DNA of 14,631 bases from the NCBI GenBank assembly GCA_015233755.1, contig JADFXA010000028.1, positions 1-14,631 of the forward strand, given 5' to 3'. A model generated the notes under the pieces. It ran no database searches. It was given only the letters and a program-made list of their open reading frames with translations, and had not been told where the DNA came from. Source of the DNA: Desulfamplus sp. GTDB lineage: Bacteria; Desulfobacterota; Desulfobacteria; Desulfobacterales; Desulfobacteraceae. The position numbers and the translations under genes were made by a program. Positions 1 through 6,928 of the stretch are shown here, one piece after another. Position 1 is the first letter of the stretch. The number at the start of each line of letters is the position of its first letter.

Positions 1-70
1 TTTGCTCATTTGAGTTTTCTTTTTATTGTATTTTAGAATAATATTAGTTTAAAAATATGCATTGTAATAC

Positions 71-109
71 ATTATACCAATATAAATATGCTTTTGTGGT
101 AAATGTCAA
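71..109 (-). promoter_or_regulatory. Candidate sigma-70 promoter reading out of the left edge
   Basis: On the minus strand a perfect -35 TTGACA (104-109) is followed after 17 bases by TTTATA. Further on there is TATAAT (71-76) preceded by TGG, an extended -10. The TATAAT lies too far from this TTGACA to be its partner, so there may be two overlapping promoters. Transcription would run leftward out of the window, to a gene that starts beyond base 1. In related xseA-xseB-ispA clusters that next gene is often dxs, but nothing here shows that. No credible gene is seen in 1-185. Confidence 0.45.
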
Positions 110-155
110 GAAAGTTATTACCTGCAAAATTCTTTCGAGCAGCGCGATAACTTTC
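110..155. repeat. 9-bp inverted repeat next to the left-edge promoter
   Basis: GAAAGTTAT (110-118) and ATAACTTTC (147-155) are exact inverted copies separated by 28 bases. One arm abuts the TTGACA of the leftward promoter. It could be an operator, or the weak hairpin that ends the ispA transcript. There is no U-tract typical of an intrinsic terminator. The role is inferred only. Confidence 0.35.
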
Positions 156-185
156 AATTCATCGCCAATTCATAAATTTAAAAAC

Positions 186-1295
186 TCATTTATTTCTATT
201 GAGTATGTATTGAGCAATAGTTTTAAGCGGCAGGGTGCGTTCTTGAAAATCTAATGGCAGCATATTTAACGATTGAACAGCACCATCAACAAGTTGAGCT
301 GCAAATTCTTTAGATTTTTCAAGACCAAGTAGGGTAGGGAAGGTAAGTTTGTCATTTAACTTATCTGACCCCGCAGCTTTGCCCATAACTGATGGATCTC
401 CCTCAACATTTAGAATATCGTCAGTAACCTGAAATGCAAGCCCTATATTTTCAGCATATGAGGTAAGAAGGTTAAAAGTCTCTGTTCCAAATTTGTTGGT
501 TATATTTTCGCACTGTTCGGTTACATTACAGTTAGGCATGATGCCAACAGAGATAGCACCAGCCTGAACGCTTGCAATTATCATTCGTCCAGTTTTTAGG
601 TGGTGAAGTCTTTTTAAATAATCCATTTTTAAAGAAATATCTGATTTCAAAGAACTTGATTGAAATGGAGATTGTGCCTCAAACTGCAAAGTCAAATTAT
701 TAGAAGAGGGTAGGGCGTTATTAGTAAAATATACACCGGCCATATCCATCATCTGCCCCTCAACCATGCCATCAACACCAGAAGCATCAGCAATAAGATT
801 AATAAGCTCAAGCAAAATGATTTTATCTGGGAATACTTCAAATATTGGCTGCTCATTATTAGCAGCTTTATCTTGCTTTAACTTTAGTTTAATCTGTTCT
901 GGTTTTGAGACTATTTTGAAAGCATGAGTGAGTAAAGCATCACCAGCAAGAATAGCAGTTGCTTCAGAAAAAGCCTTGTGGCATGTTGGAACTCCCCGCC
1001 TTAAATCGTCGTTGTCCATTGCAGGAAGATCATCGTGGATCAAAGAGTAGGTGTGAATCATCTCAATTGCACATGCAGCTGGAAGAGTTAATCTGAAATC
1101 TCCTCCAACAGCTTCAGCCGCTGCTATTGCAAGTATAGGTCTTAGCCGTTTTCCTCCAGCCATAAGGGAGTGTCTCATTGCCTTTACAAGCTCTCTTTGT
1201 TGGTCAAACTGGAGTAATATATTATTGAGATACTCCTCAATGATATTTCTTTTCTCTTTTAAATATTTAGATAGATTAAAATTTTCAGTATTCAT
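186..1295 (-). CDS. ispA: Polyprenyl (farnesyl/geranylgeranyl) diphosphate synthase
   Basis: This is a cytosolic trans-prenyltransferase that condenses isopentenyl diphosphate with allylic diphosphates to give farnesyl or geranylgeranyl diphosphate for quinones, lipid carriers and isoprenoids. Seen: GGKRLRP near residue 50, the first Asp-rich motif DDLPAMD near 88 with RRG after it, the KTG segment near 235, and the second Asp-rich region QVTDDILNVEGD near 290, where the usual fifth-position Asp is Asn. The protein is about 370 residues against about 300 in the family. The excess is three polar insertions, near residues 132-158, 188-220 and 253-275. The longest open frame begins with TTG at 1301, but the ATG two codons later is preferred. 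Either start overlaps the end of xseB, implying translational coupling. The product chain length cannot be told from sequence. Confidence 0.93.
   Translation of the reverse strand: MNTENFNLSKYLKEKRNIIEEYLNNILLQFDQQRELVKAMRHSLMAGGKRLRPILAIAAAEAVGGDFRLTLPAACAIEMIHTYSLIHDDLPAMDNDDLRRGVPTCHKAFSEATAILAGDALLTHAFKIVSKPEQIKLKLKQDKAANNEQPIFEVFPDKIILLELINLIADASGVDGMVEGQMMDMAGVYFTNNALPSSNNLTLQFEAQSPFQSSSLKSDISLKMDYLKRLHHLKTGRMIIASVQAGAISVGIMPNCNVTEQCENITNKFGTETFNLLTSYAENIGLAFQVTDDILNVEGDPSVMGKAAGSDKLNDKLTFPTLLGLEKSKEFAAQLVDGAVQSLNMLPLDFQERTLPLKTIAQYILNRNK
331..340 (-). repeat. Near copy of the GCCCTACCCT iterated 10-mer
   Basis: The minus strand reads TCCCTACCCT, one base off the exact 10-mer found at 707, 2705, 6260 and 12003. 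It lies in a conserved FPTLLGLE segment of ispA, so this copy may simply be coding constraint. Confidence 0.4.
707..716 (-). repeat. Exact copy of the GCCCTACCCT iterated 10-mer
   Basis: The minus strand reads GCCCTACCCT within a 15-base identity (702-716) shared with 2700-2714. It lies inside a polar insertion of ispA and encodes Ala-Leu-Pro-Ser-Ser, the same frame and peptide as the copy in xseA. Confidence 0.75.
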
Positions 1296-1515
1296 TTTCA
1301 AAAGATTCTTCTGTTATTTTCCCATTACTATCAGCCATTACAAGTAAGATTTTTTCCTCTGTCTCATTTAGCTTTTGTTCACATAATTTTGCACATTTCA
1401 TACCTGTTTCAAATTTTTTTATTGCATCTTCAAGAGAAAACCTACCTGATTCAAGTTCTGACACAATATTCTCAAGCTCTTGCAAAGATGCTTCAAAGGT
1501 TTTCTTTTTTGCCAT
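1285..1515 (-). CDS. xseB: Exodeoxyribonuclease VII small subunit
   Basis: This is the small, all-helical subunit of exonuclease VII. Several copies coat the helical arm of XseA in the enzyme that degrades single-stranded DNA to oligonucleotides during repair. Seen: 76 residues, the family's usual length, with the hallmark N-terminus FEASLQELENIVSELESG followed by SLEDAIKKFETGM and a Lys/Glu-rich C-terminus. The start is ATG at 1515. It lies 98 bases downstream of xseA, with a hairpin between them, and its last codons overlap the ispA start. Unlike its neighbours it has no polar insertion. Confidence 0.95.
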   Translation of the reverse strand: MAKKKTFEASLQELENIVSELESGRFSLEDAIKKFETGMKCAKLCEQKLNETEEKILLVMADSNGKITEESFENEY

Positions 1516-1556
1516 ATTTCTATTTTGTCCTTAAATTACACAATTATTTAGCCGTG

Positions 1557-1602
1557 ATCTTAAAAAAAGCATAGACTGACTTACTTGTAAGTCTCTTAAG
1601 AT
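1557..1602 (-). terminator. Hairpin between xseA and xseB (possible attenuator)
   Basis: The exact stem GACTTA/TAAGTC (1578-1593, four-base loop) sits inside an outer ATCTTAA/TTAAGAT pair (1557-1563 and 1596-1602). Reading leftward, the inner hairpin is followed within about ten bases by a run of seven T, so it could act as a weak intrinsic terminator or attenuator between the two subunit genes. The stem is AT-rich and the T-run is not immediately adjacent. Confidence 0.35.
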
Positions 1603-1613
1603 AAGTTAAAGTT

Positions 1614-2852
1614 TTATATTCTATTTACTTCTTGCACCTTACACTTCAATATTCCCCTTGAGAGGATAATCTCTATAATATCCCCTTCAACGACCTCATT
1701 TGCGTCTATTAATATTTTGCCGTTATCGCAGAGTTTGGTTTCATTGTCACAAAGTTTGGTAATGCTGTATCCTCTGTCAAGAACTGCGATTGGGCTTAAC
1801 GCTTTAAGCTGTGAAATAGCTTTGGAAACTTTTGCTTTGTGCTGCTGCATTATATTTAAAATTGATCTATTTAATAACTCCGTGAGTTGCTGCGTATCCT
1901 TTTTAAGTGCTGTAATCTGGTGTTTAAGGGACTCTTTTAATCTATTTTGTAGGTTGTAAATCGATTTTGTAACTGCATAATAATCTGGAAGAGCTATTTC
2001 TGCGGCTACTGAAGGAGTTGCCGCTCTTATATCTGATACAAAATCACATATAGTAAAATCAGTTTCATGTCCGACAGCAGAAATAATAGGAATTTTAGAT
2101 TCAAATACAGCCCTTGCAACTATTTCAGAGTTAAAAGGTGATAGGTCTTCAAGAGAACCTCCGCCACGAGCAATTATTATTATAGGCTCTGGCTCTACTC
2201 CTATCTTATTATTTGAAGTATTGTCATTTTGATTATAGTTAATGGCTATTTTGTTGACTAATTCAATTGCCTCTTTAATATCAATATCAGCACCTTCTCC
2301 TTGAACTCTAACAGGTACGATTTTTATATTAACTTTAGGAAATCTTCTTTGAGCAACATCAATAATATCTCTTATAACTGCACCAGTAATAGAAGTGATA
2401 ACCCACAATGTTGAAGGAATAAAAGGCAGCTTTTTCTTGTGTGACTCATCAAAAAGACCTTCAATTGAAAGCTCTCTTTTTAAACGCTCAAAACGAATTT
2501 GCAGATCACCTGTGCCTTTAGCCTCAATATGCTCAAAGATTAATTGATATGTGCCTCTTGGTTCATAAATTGAAATCCTTGCAATGCCTGTAATGTGTAC
2601 GCCATTGCCAATATTAAACCCCAAACGTTTTGCTTGATTCTTAAACATAACGCAATTAATCAATGATTCACTGTCTTTTAGTGAAAAATAGGCATGACCA
2701 GAAGAGGGTAGGGCATAATTAGAAATTTCACCTGTAACCCAAATAAAGGGATATCTCTCTTCAAGAAGTGTTTTAATCTCCTTTGTAAGATTAGAAACTG
2801 TATATATGTTTCCAGAAAAAAAAATAAGTTCCTTATTAACCATATCAACCAT
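1614..2852 (-). CDS. xseA: Exodeoxyribonuclease VII large subunit
   Basis: This is the catalytic subunit of exonuclease VII, acting with XseB on single-stranded DNA from both ends. Seen: an N-terminal OB-fold with VTGEISNYALPSSGHAYFSLKD split across residues about 39-60, the nuclease signatures IARGGGSLEDL near 227 and AVGHETDFTICDFVSDIRAATP near 259-280, and a long helical C-terminal half that binds XseB. About 412 residues is near the family's usual length. Two additions are seen: an Asn-rich insertion near residues 200-222 just before the RGGGS motif, and a duplicated KLCDN segment near the C-terminus. The start chosen is ATG at 2852, nine bases after GAGGAG (2862-2867). A TTG one codon upstream is also possible. 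Confidence 0.95.
   Translation of the reverse strand: MVDMVNKELIFFSGNIYTVSNLTKEIKTLLEERYPFIWVTGEISNYALPSSGHAYFSLKDSESLINCVMFKNQAKRLGFNIGNGVHITGIARISIYEPRGTYQLIFEHIEAKGTGDLQIRFERLKRELSIEGLFDESHKKKLPFIPSTLWVITSITGAVIRDIIDVAQRRFPKVNIKIVPVRVQGEGADIDIKEAIELVNKIAINYNQNDNTSNNKIGVEPEPIIIIARGGGSLEDLSPFNSEIVARAVFESKIPIISAVGHETDFTICDFVSDIRAATPSVAAEIALPDYYAVTKSIYNLQNRLKESLKHQITALKKDTQQLTELLNRSILNIMQQHKAKVSKAISQLKALSPIAVLDRGYSITKLCDNETKLCDNGKILIDANEVVEGDIIEIILSRGILKCKVQEVNRI
1723..1764 (-). repeat. Diverged 21-bp tandem duplication in xseA
   Basis: Two adjacent 21-base units (1723-1743 and 1744-1764) share the core AGTTTGGT with surrounding matches. Both encode T-K-L-C-D-N/E-type peptide. The reading frame is kept, so the C-terminal domain of XseA is lengthened by seven residues. 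Confidence 0.7.
2705..2714 (-). repeat. Exact copy of the GCCCTACCCT iterated 10-mer
   Basis: The minus strand reads GCCCTACCCT, with five more bases identical to the copy in ispA (2700-2714 against 702-716). Here it codes for Ala-Leu-Pro-Ser-Ser in a conserved OB-fold loop of XseA. Confidence 0.75.
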
Positions 2853-3232
2853 CAATTTAATCTCCTCAAAAAGATAGGATTTTTCTTATAAAACAGGCGA
2901 ACCATAATAACAAATAAAAAGTAGCAAAAATAAAACTTGAATTGTAGAACCTTAAAATATAATTTATATGTCAATTTTAACATTTAGTATTTTTAATATT
3001 TAATGTCCTATAATAGGTATTATGTAAACTTATATTTTTAATATAAATAATGATGCAAAATAAGCAAACACGAAAAGACTTGAAAACATCTGCTCTTGTG
3101 TTATATTTTTATTGAAATTTGATAAGTTCATTAAACACAGAACGTTTATTGAAAATTTATTTGAAATAAAATTTTAAGAAAAAAAGTAGTTTTACCAAAA
3201 CATAAAACAGAAACATCAGGAGGTTTAAAGAA
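2853..3232. other. Divergent intergenic region between xseA and the BI-1 gene
   Basis: This is about 380 bases of very AT-rich DNA between divergently transcribed genes, so it should hold both promoters. The rightward candidate is listed separately. For leftward xseA a perfect TTGACA is seen at 2969-2974, but no good -10 lies 16-18 bases from it. A small palindrome CCTATAATAGG (3007-3017) contains TATAAT. No open frame here looks coding. Confidence 0.6.
3080..3107 (+). promoter_or_regulatory. Candidate promoter of the BI-1 family gene
   Basis: TTGAAA (3080-3085), a 16-base spacer and TATATT (3102-3107) with an extended -10 TGT just before it fit a sigma-70 promoter. The leader to the start codon would be about 120 bases. 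The gene's ribosome binding site, AGGAGG (3218-3223), lies nine bases before ATG. Confidence 0.5.
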
Positions 3233-3940
3233 ATGGACTCTTATTCATCATTTGACAACGTAAAATCCCTTGTAAGGGTAAACTCTTTTATAAGAACAGT
3301 TTATAACTGGATGGCTATCGGACTTGCACTAACAGCTTTTACAGCTTATTACGTAGCAAGCTCCCCTGCCCTGCTTCAGCTTATATTTGGCAATCAGCTC
3401 GTCTTTTTTGGACTAATTATTGGTGAACTTGGCATGGTTTTTTATCTTAGTGCCAGAGTACAGCAAATGAGTGCAGCAACAGCAACGGGACTCTTTGTAG
3501 CCTATTCTGTGCTGAACGGTGCAACGCTTGCCTCTATCTTTCTTGTATATTCTGGCTCTTCAATAGCATCAACATTTCTTGTTTGTGCTCTAACCTTTGC
3601 TGCATGTAGCGTTTATGGCATGGTTACTAAACGCGATCTCACCTCTCTGGGTGGATTTATGATTATGGGGCTTATTGGAATTATCATTGCCTCTTTAATT
3701 AATCTTTTTATTGGTAGCACAGCGGTTAGCATGATTATATCATATATTGGAGTTATTGTTTTTGTTGGACTTACCGCTTATGATACCCAAAAGTTAAAAG
3801 AGATGGCTCTTACCCAACCAGCAGATATAACAGGCACTATGGTAAGAAAAGGTGCAATAATGGGTGCTTTAACGCTTTATCTTGACTTCATAAATCTCTT
3901 TTTGATGTTGCTTCGTATATTTGGTAGTTCAAGAGATTAA
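3233..3940 (+). CDS. Bax inhibitor-1 / YccA family membrane protein
   Basis: This is an integral inner-membrane protein of the BI-1 (TMBIM/YccA/YetJ) family. Characterised members act as pH-sensitive calcium leak channels or, for YccA, as a modulator of FtsH proteolysis. Which role applies here is unknown. Seen: 235 residues with seven hydrophobic segments and a short polar N-terminus, plus the family C-terminal signatures GLTAYDTQKLKEM and LYLDFINLFLMLLRIFG. Both carry the Asp residues that form the pH-sensing pair in the family. Length is normal and there is no polar insertion, unlike most neighbours. It has a strong ribosome binding site and its own terminator downstream, so it is probably a single-gene transcript. 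Confidence 0.93.
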   Translation: MDSYSSFDNVKSLVRVNSFIRTVYNWMAIGLALTAFTAYYVASSPALLQLIFGNQLVFFGLIIGELGMVFYLSARVQQMSAATATGLFVAYSVLNGATLASIFLVYSGSSIASTFLVCALTFAACSVYGMVTKRDLTSLGGFMIMGLIGIIIASLINLFIGSTAVSMIISYIGVIVFVGLTAYDTQKLKEMALTQPADITGTMVRKGAIMGALTLYLDFINLFLMLLRIFGSSRD

Positions 3941-3967
3941 ATAACATTTAAACTTTAATTGATTAAT

Positions 3968-4005
3968 AAAAAAAGCAGCGGGCAAATAGTTCCGCTGCTT
4001 TTTTT
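3968..4005 (+). terminator. Intrinsic terminator after the BI-1 gene
   Basis: A GC-rich stem GCAGCGG (3975-3981) pairs with CCGCTGC (3992-3998) around a ten-base loop. It is extended by A/T pairs and followed by a T-run. The upstream A-run means it could also work on the opposite strand. Confidence 0.9.
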
Positions 4006-4038
4006 ATTGTATTTGGTAATTTCAATTATACTGCTCTT

Positions 4039-4112
4039 GGTTATAAGTTGAATTTTGCATATATAAAAGTTAAATTTATAACCGTTTAAAGTATAAAAAT
4101 TAAACTTATGAC
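4039..4112. promoter_or_regulatory. AT-rich repeated leader upstream of parE
   Basis: Three copies of a roughly 19-22 base motif are seen. 4061-4082 and 4091-4112 are direct repeats matching at 18 of 22 positions. 4039-4057 is an inverted copy of 4065-4083 matching at 15 of 19, forming an imperfect palindrome. Possible promoter elements overlap them: TTGGTT (4037) with TATATA (4060), or TTGAAT (4048) with TAAATT (4071). The arrangement suggests an operator or supercoiling-sensitive control region, but no protein or mechanism is identified. Confidence 0.4.
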
Positions 4113-4135
4113 TTATTAGAGTGTAAATCAACTAT

Positions 4136-6400
4136 ATGGAACTATTTAATCATAATAGCAAAAAATCTATAGAGCACAATAATTCAACATCAGGCTACAA
4201 CGCAGAGTCAATTGAAGTTCTCAAAGGTCTTGACCCAGTTAAAAGAAGACCCGGCATGTACACAGACACCACAAGCCCTGATCATCTTGCCCATGAGGTT
4301 ATTGATAACAGTGTTGATGAAGCCATTGCCGGTCATGCCAATCAAATTGATGTCATTCTTCATGACGATAACTCACTTGAGGTTACAGATAATGGACGTG
4401 GTATGCCTGTTGACATTCATCCTGAAGAGGGAATATCAGGAGTTGAGCTTATCCTGACAAAACTTCATGCAGGGGCAAAATTTTCCAATAAAGATTACAC
4501 ATTTTCAGGCGGGTTGCATGGAGTTGGAGTTTCTGTTGTAAATGCTCTATCTACATATCTTGAGGTTAAAATTATCAGAAATAGTTCTGTATATCAGATA
4601 AAATTTGAAAACGGCTTTAAAATTAGTGAGCTTGAAATCATTGGCAAGGCGCCAGCGAAACGAACTGGCACAACTGTCCGTTTTTATCCTGACAAATCAT
4701 ATTTTGAGAGAGAAAAATTTTCAAAGAAATCTCTTCAGCATGCATTAAAAGCAAAAGCTGTCCTTTGCCCCGGACTACTTGTAACTTTTTTAGATGAATC
4801 AACAGGAGAAAAAGAAGAGTGGCAATTTCAAAATGGATTAAAAGACTATCTTGCTGAATCGTTTGGCAATATTCCAACCATATTAGGAAATCCATTTAGC
4901 GATCCATTTACATGCGATAAAAAGATAGATGATGCCTCAGTTGCATTTGCTTTTGATTGGGTAGATGAAGGGGCTGAAATAGATAACAACACAAATGAAT
5001 CAGATAAGATAAAAAACGAAACTACAGATAATAAAAGTTTAATATATAAAAATGGGGATGAAGTAGATAGCAAAAATAATGGAGCCGATAAGAGTAAAAT
5101 TAACTCAGAGATTAGCAGCAATAAAAATGGTTATCTTTGTGAGAGCTATGTAAATCTTATCCCAACATCGCAAGGCGGCACCCATGTAAATGGATTTAGA
5201 TCAGGCCTTTTAGAATCAATCCGTGAATTTTGTGGTTTTAGAGATTTATTACCCAAAGGAGTCTCTATTGCACCTGAAGATATTTGGCAAAACATTGGTT
5301 TTATTCTCTCTGTAAAGCTTAATGATGCACAGTTTTCAGGGCAGACAAAAGAGCGGTTATCTTCTCGTCACTGTGCTGCAATTGTCTCTTCTGTGGTCAG
5401 AGATGCTTTCAGCCTCTGGTTAAACCAAAATACAGATAAAGGCGAAAAACTTGCTCAGCTTGCCCTTGATAATGCAAGAAATCGCCTTAAAAAATCCAAA
5501 ATTATCACAAGAAAACAGTTTAAAAGTGGGCCCGCTTTACCCGGTAAATTATCTGACTGCACATGCGGAGAGCCTGAAAAGAGTGAGCTTTTTCTTGTTG
5601 AAGGCGATTCTGCCGGCGGTTCTGCAAAACAAGCAAGAGATAGGCGATTTCAGGCTATCTTGCCTCTTCGAGGAAAAATATTAAATACATGGGAGAGTGA
5701 GTCTGAAACTTTGCTTGCATCAAAAGAGATACATGACATAGCTGTCGCAATTGGTGTTGATCCAAGCGATATTAACCTAAATGGAGATTTATCTGCAAAT
5801 AATAGTCATAATGGTATTCAAGATATTTCAGGTCTTAGGTATCATAAAATCTGCATTCTTGCTGATGCGGATTCAGACGGTTTGCACATTGCAACTCTTC
5901 TTTGTGCCTTATTTTTGAAACATTTTTATGAGGTTGTCAGACAGGGGCATGTTTTTGTTGCAATGCCTCCTCTTTATCGTATTGATGTTGGTAAAGAGGT
6001 CTTTTATGCTTTAGATGAGTCTGAGCGTGATAACATTATAAGAAAAATTGAGCGAAAAAAGAAGGCGGGTAAGATAAATGTTCAACGTTTTAAAGGACTT
6101 GGCGAGATGAATCCTTCTCAACTCAGAGAGACAACAATTGTACCAGATACAAGAAGGTTAGTGCAGCTTGTCGTCCCACAACCACAATCTTTTTTGCCTA
6201 AAGAAGAGCAATCTCTATCACATATAGATAATGAAGATATATCTTATGAAGATAATACCGCCCTACCCTATTTTAAAAATGTTGATAAAAAACAGAATAA
6301 AAATGGAGTTTTTGAATTGATGGATATGCTTCTTGCTAAAAACAGAGCTTCTGATAGGCGTAAATGGATTGAAAAAAATGGAAATATAATGGAGATGTGA
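4136..6400 (+). CDS. parE: DNA topoisomerase IV subunit B (ParE type)
   Basis: This is the ATPase and TOPRIM subunit of a type IIA topoisomerase, pairing with ParC to decatenate chromosomes. Seen: GHKL ATPase motifs EVIDNSVDEA near residue 53, NGRGMP near 86 and GGLHGVG near 125; the transducer segment SGQTKERLSS near 403; TOPRIM motifs EGDSAGGSAKQARDR near 489 and DADSDG near 577; and FKGLGEMNP near 655. The sequence follows E. coli ParE rather than GyrB. At 754 residues it is about 120 longer than E. coli ParE. The additions are a 17-residue N-terminal extension and polar insertions near 283-331, 545-564 and 683-722. No alternative ATG/GTG/TTG lies between codon 1 and the conserved region, and an in-frame stop just upstream fixes the start, but no Shine-Dalgarno sequence is visible. 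parC is not adjacent. Confidence 0.94.
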   Translation: MELFNHNSKKSIEHNNSTSGYNAESIEVLKGLDPVKRRPGMYTDTTSPDHLAHEVIDNSVDEAIAGHANQIDVILHDDNSLEVTDNGRGMPVDIHPEEGISGVELILTKLHAGAKFSNKDYTFSGGLHGVGVSVVNALSTYLEVKIIRNSSVYQIKFENGFKISELEIIGKAPAKRTGTTVRFYPDKSYFEREKFSKKSLQHALKAKAVLCPGLLVTFLDESTGEKEEWQFQNGLKDYLAESFGNIPTILGNPFSDPFTCDKKIDDASVAFAFDWVDEGAEIDNNTNESDKIKNETTDNKSLIYKNGDEVDSKNNGADKSKINSEISSNKNGYLCESYVNLIPTSQGGTHVNGFRSGLLESIREFCGFRDLLPKGVSIAPEDIWQNIGFILSVKLNDAQFSGQTKERLSSRHCAAIVSSVVRDAFSLWLNQNTDKGEKLAQLALDNARNRLKKSKIITRKQFKSGPALPGKLSDCTCGEPEKSELFLVEGDSAGGSAKQARDRRFQAILPLRGKILNTWESESETLLASKEIHDIAVAIGVDPSDINLNGDLSANNSHNGIQDISGLRYHKICILADADSDGLHIATLLCALFLKHFYEVVRQGHVFVAMPPLYRIDVGKEVFYALDESERDNIIRKIERKKKAGKINVQRFKGLGEMNPSQLRETTIVPDTRRLVQLVVPQPQSFLPKEEQSLSHIDNEDISYEDNTALPYFKNVDKKQNKNGVFELMDMLLAKNRASDRRKWIEKNGNIMEM
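6260..6269 (+). repeat. Exact copy of the GCCCTACCCT iterated 10-mer
   Basis: The plus strand reads GCCCTACCCT. It lies within the third polar insertion of parE and encodes Ala-Leu-Pro in the same frame as the ispA and xseA copies. Confidence 0.75.
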
Positions 6401-6412
6401 TCTATATTATTC

Positions 6413-6928
6413 TTATTCACACTCATCTTGTTGTTTTATTATCTCTGATGAGACAATTTTTATAAGAATATCTTCAGGAACATCCTTTGTCATACCCGGG
6501 CATGAATCTGCCATTACATTCCAATTCTCAGGGTGGTTGACTACAGTTTTTATAAATGGCCAATTTCTGCACATGCGAGGTTTTACTGGGTGTATAGAGC
6601 ACTGTTTTTCATTGTCAAAAAATATACACTTACGAGTTTGGCTATGCTGGCTTAAAACATATTTTGAGCCTGATTTGCTGCAAAATTCTGCTTTGAACTT
6701 AATTAGATCACAACGGATAAATTGAGCAATTTTTTTAATATCATCATCTGTTACGTATGTCCCTCCAAAACCTCTACAACACTCTCCGCACATAACGCAT
6801 TTAAAAATATCATCGGTTTTTTTGAATGCAGAATCCAAATTATCATCAGATTTTTTGGATTCAACATCTTCTTGATAGATAGATTGCGAAGCCTGTTTAA
6901 TAGATAAATTCTCTGACTCAAAATCCAC
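6413..6928 (-). CDS. YkgJ-like cysteine-cluster protein
   Basis: This is a small cytosolic protein of the YkgJ/CxxCxxCC family, thought to bind zinc or an iron-sulfur cluster through conserved cysteines. Its cellular role is not established. Seen: CVMCGECCRGFGGTYV, then CIFFDNEKQCSIHPVKPRMCRNWPF, then a last CPGM, giving the expected nine-Cys pattern with CRxWPF. An acidic, Ser/Lys/Asp-rich stretch of about 40 residues precedes the first cluster. The longest frame starts with GTG at 6946. GTG at 6928 is chosen because GGAGGGAAG (6931-6939) lies six bases upstream of it. That ribosome binding site sits in the last codons of recR, so the genes overlap and are probably translationally coupled. 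It converges on parE with a 12-base gap. Confidence 0.85.
   Translation of the reverse strand: MDFESENLSIKQASQSIYQEDVESKKSDDNLDSAFKKTDDIFKCVMCGECCRGFGGTYVTDDDIKKIAQFIRCDLIKFKAEFCSKSGSKYVLSQHSQTRKCIFFDNEKQCSIHPVKPRMCRNWPFIKTVVNHPENWNVMADSCPGMTKDVPEDILIKIVSSEIIKQQDECE

Noticed and set aside
57..254. 65-codon plus-strand frame at the left edge
   Set aside because: It overlaps the end of ispA, has no ribosome binding site or family resemblance, and lies over promoter-like AT-rich DNA.
2946..2974. TTGACA at 2969-2974 as the xseA promoter
   Set aside because: The -35 is perfect but no acceptable -10 lies 16-18 bases away; spacings seen are about 7, 11 or 22.
4212..5121. Open frames of 77-91 codons on both strands within parE
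   Set aside because: They are shadows of a conserved coding sequence, with no ribosome binding sites and no recognisable protein.
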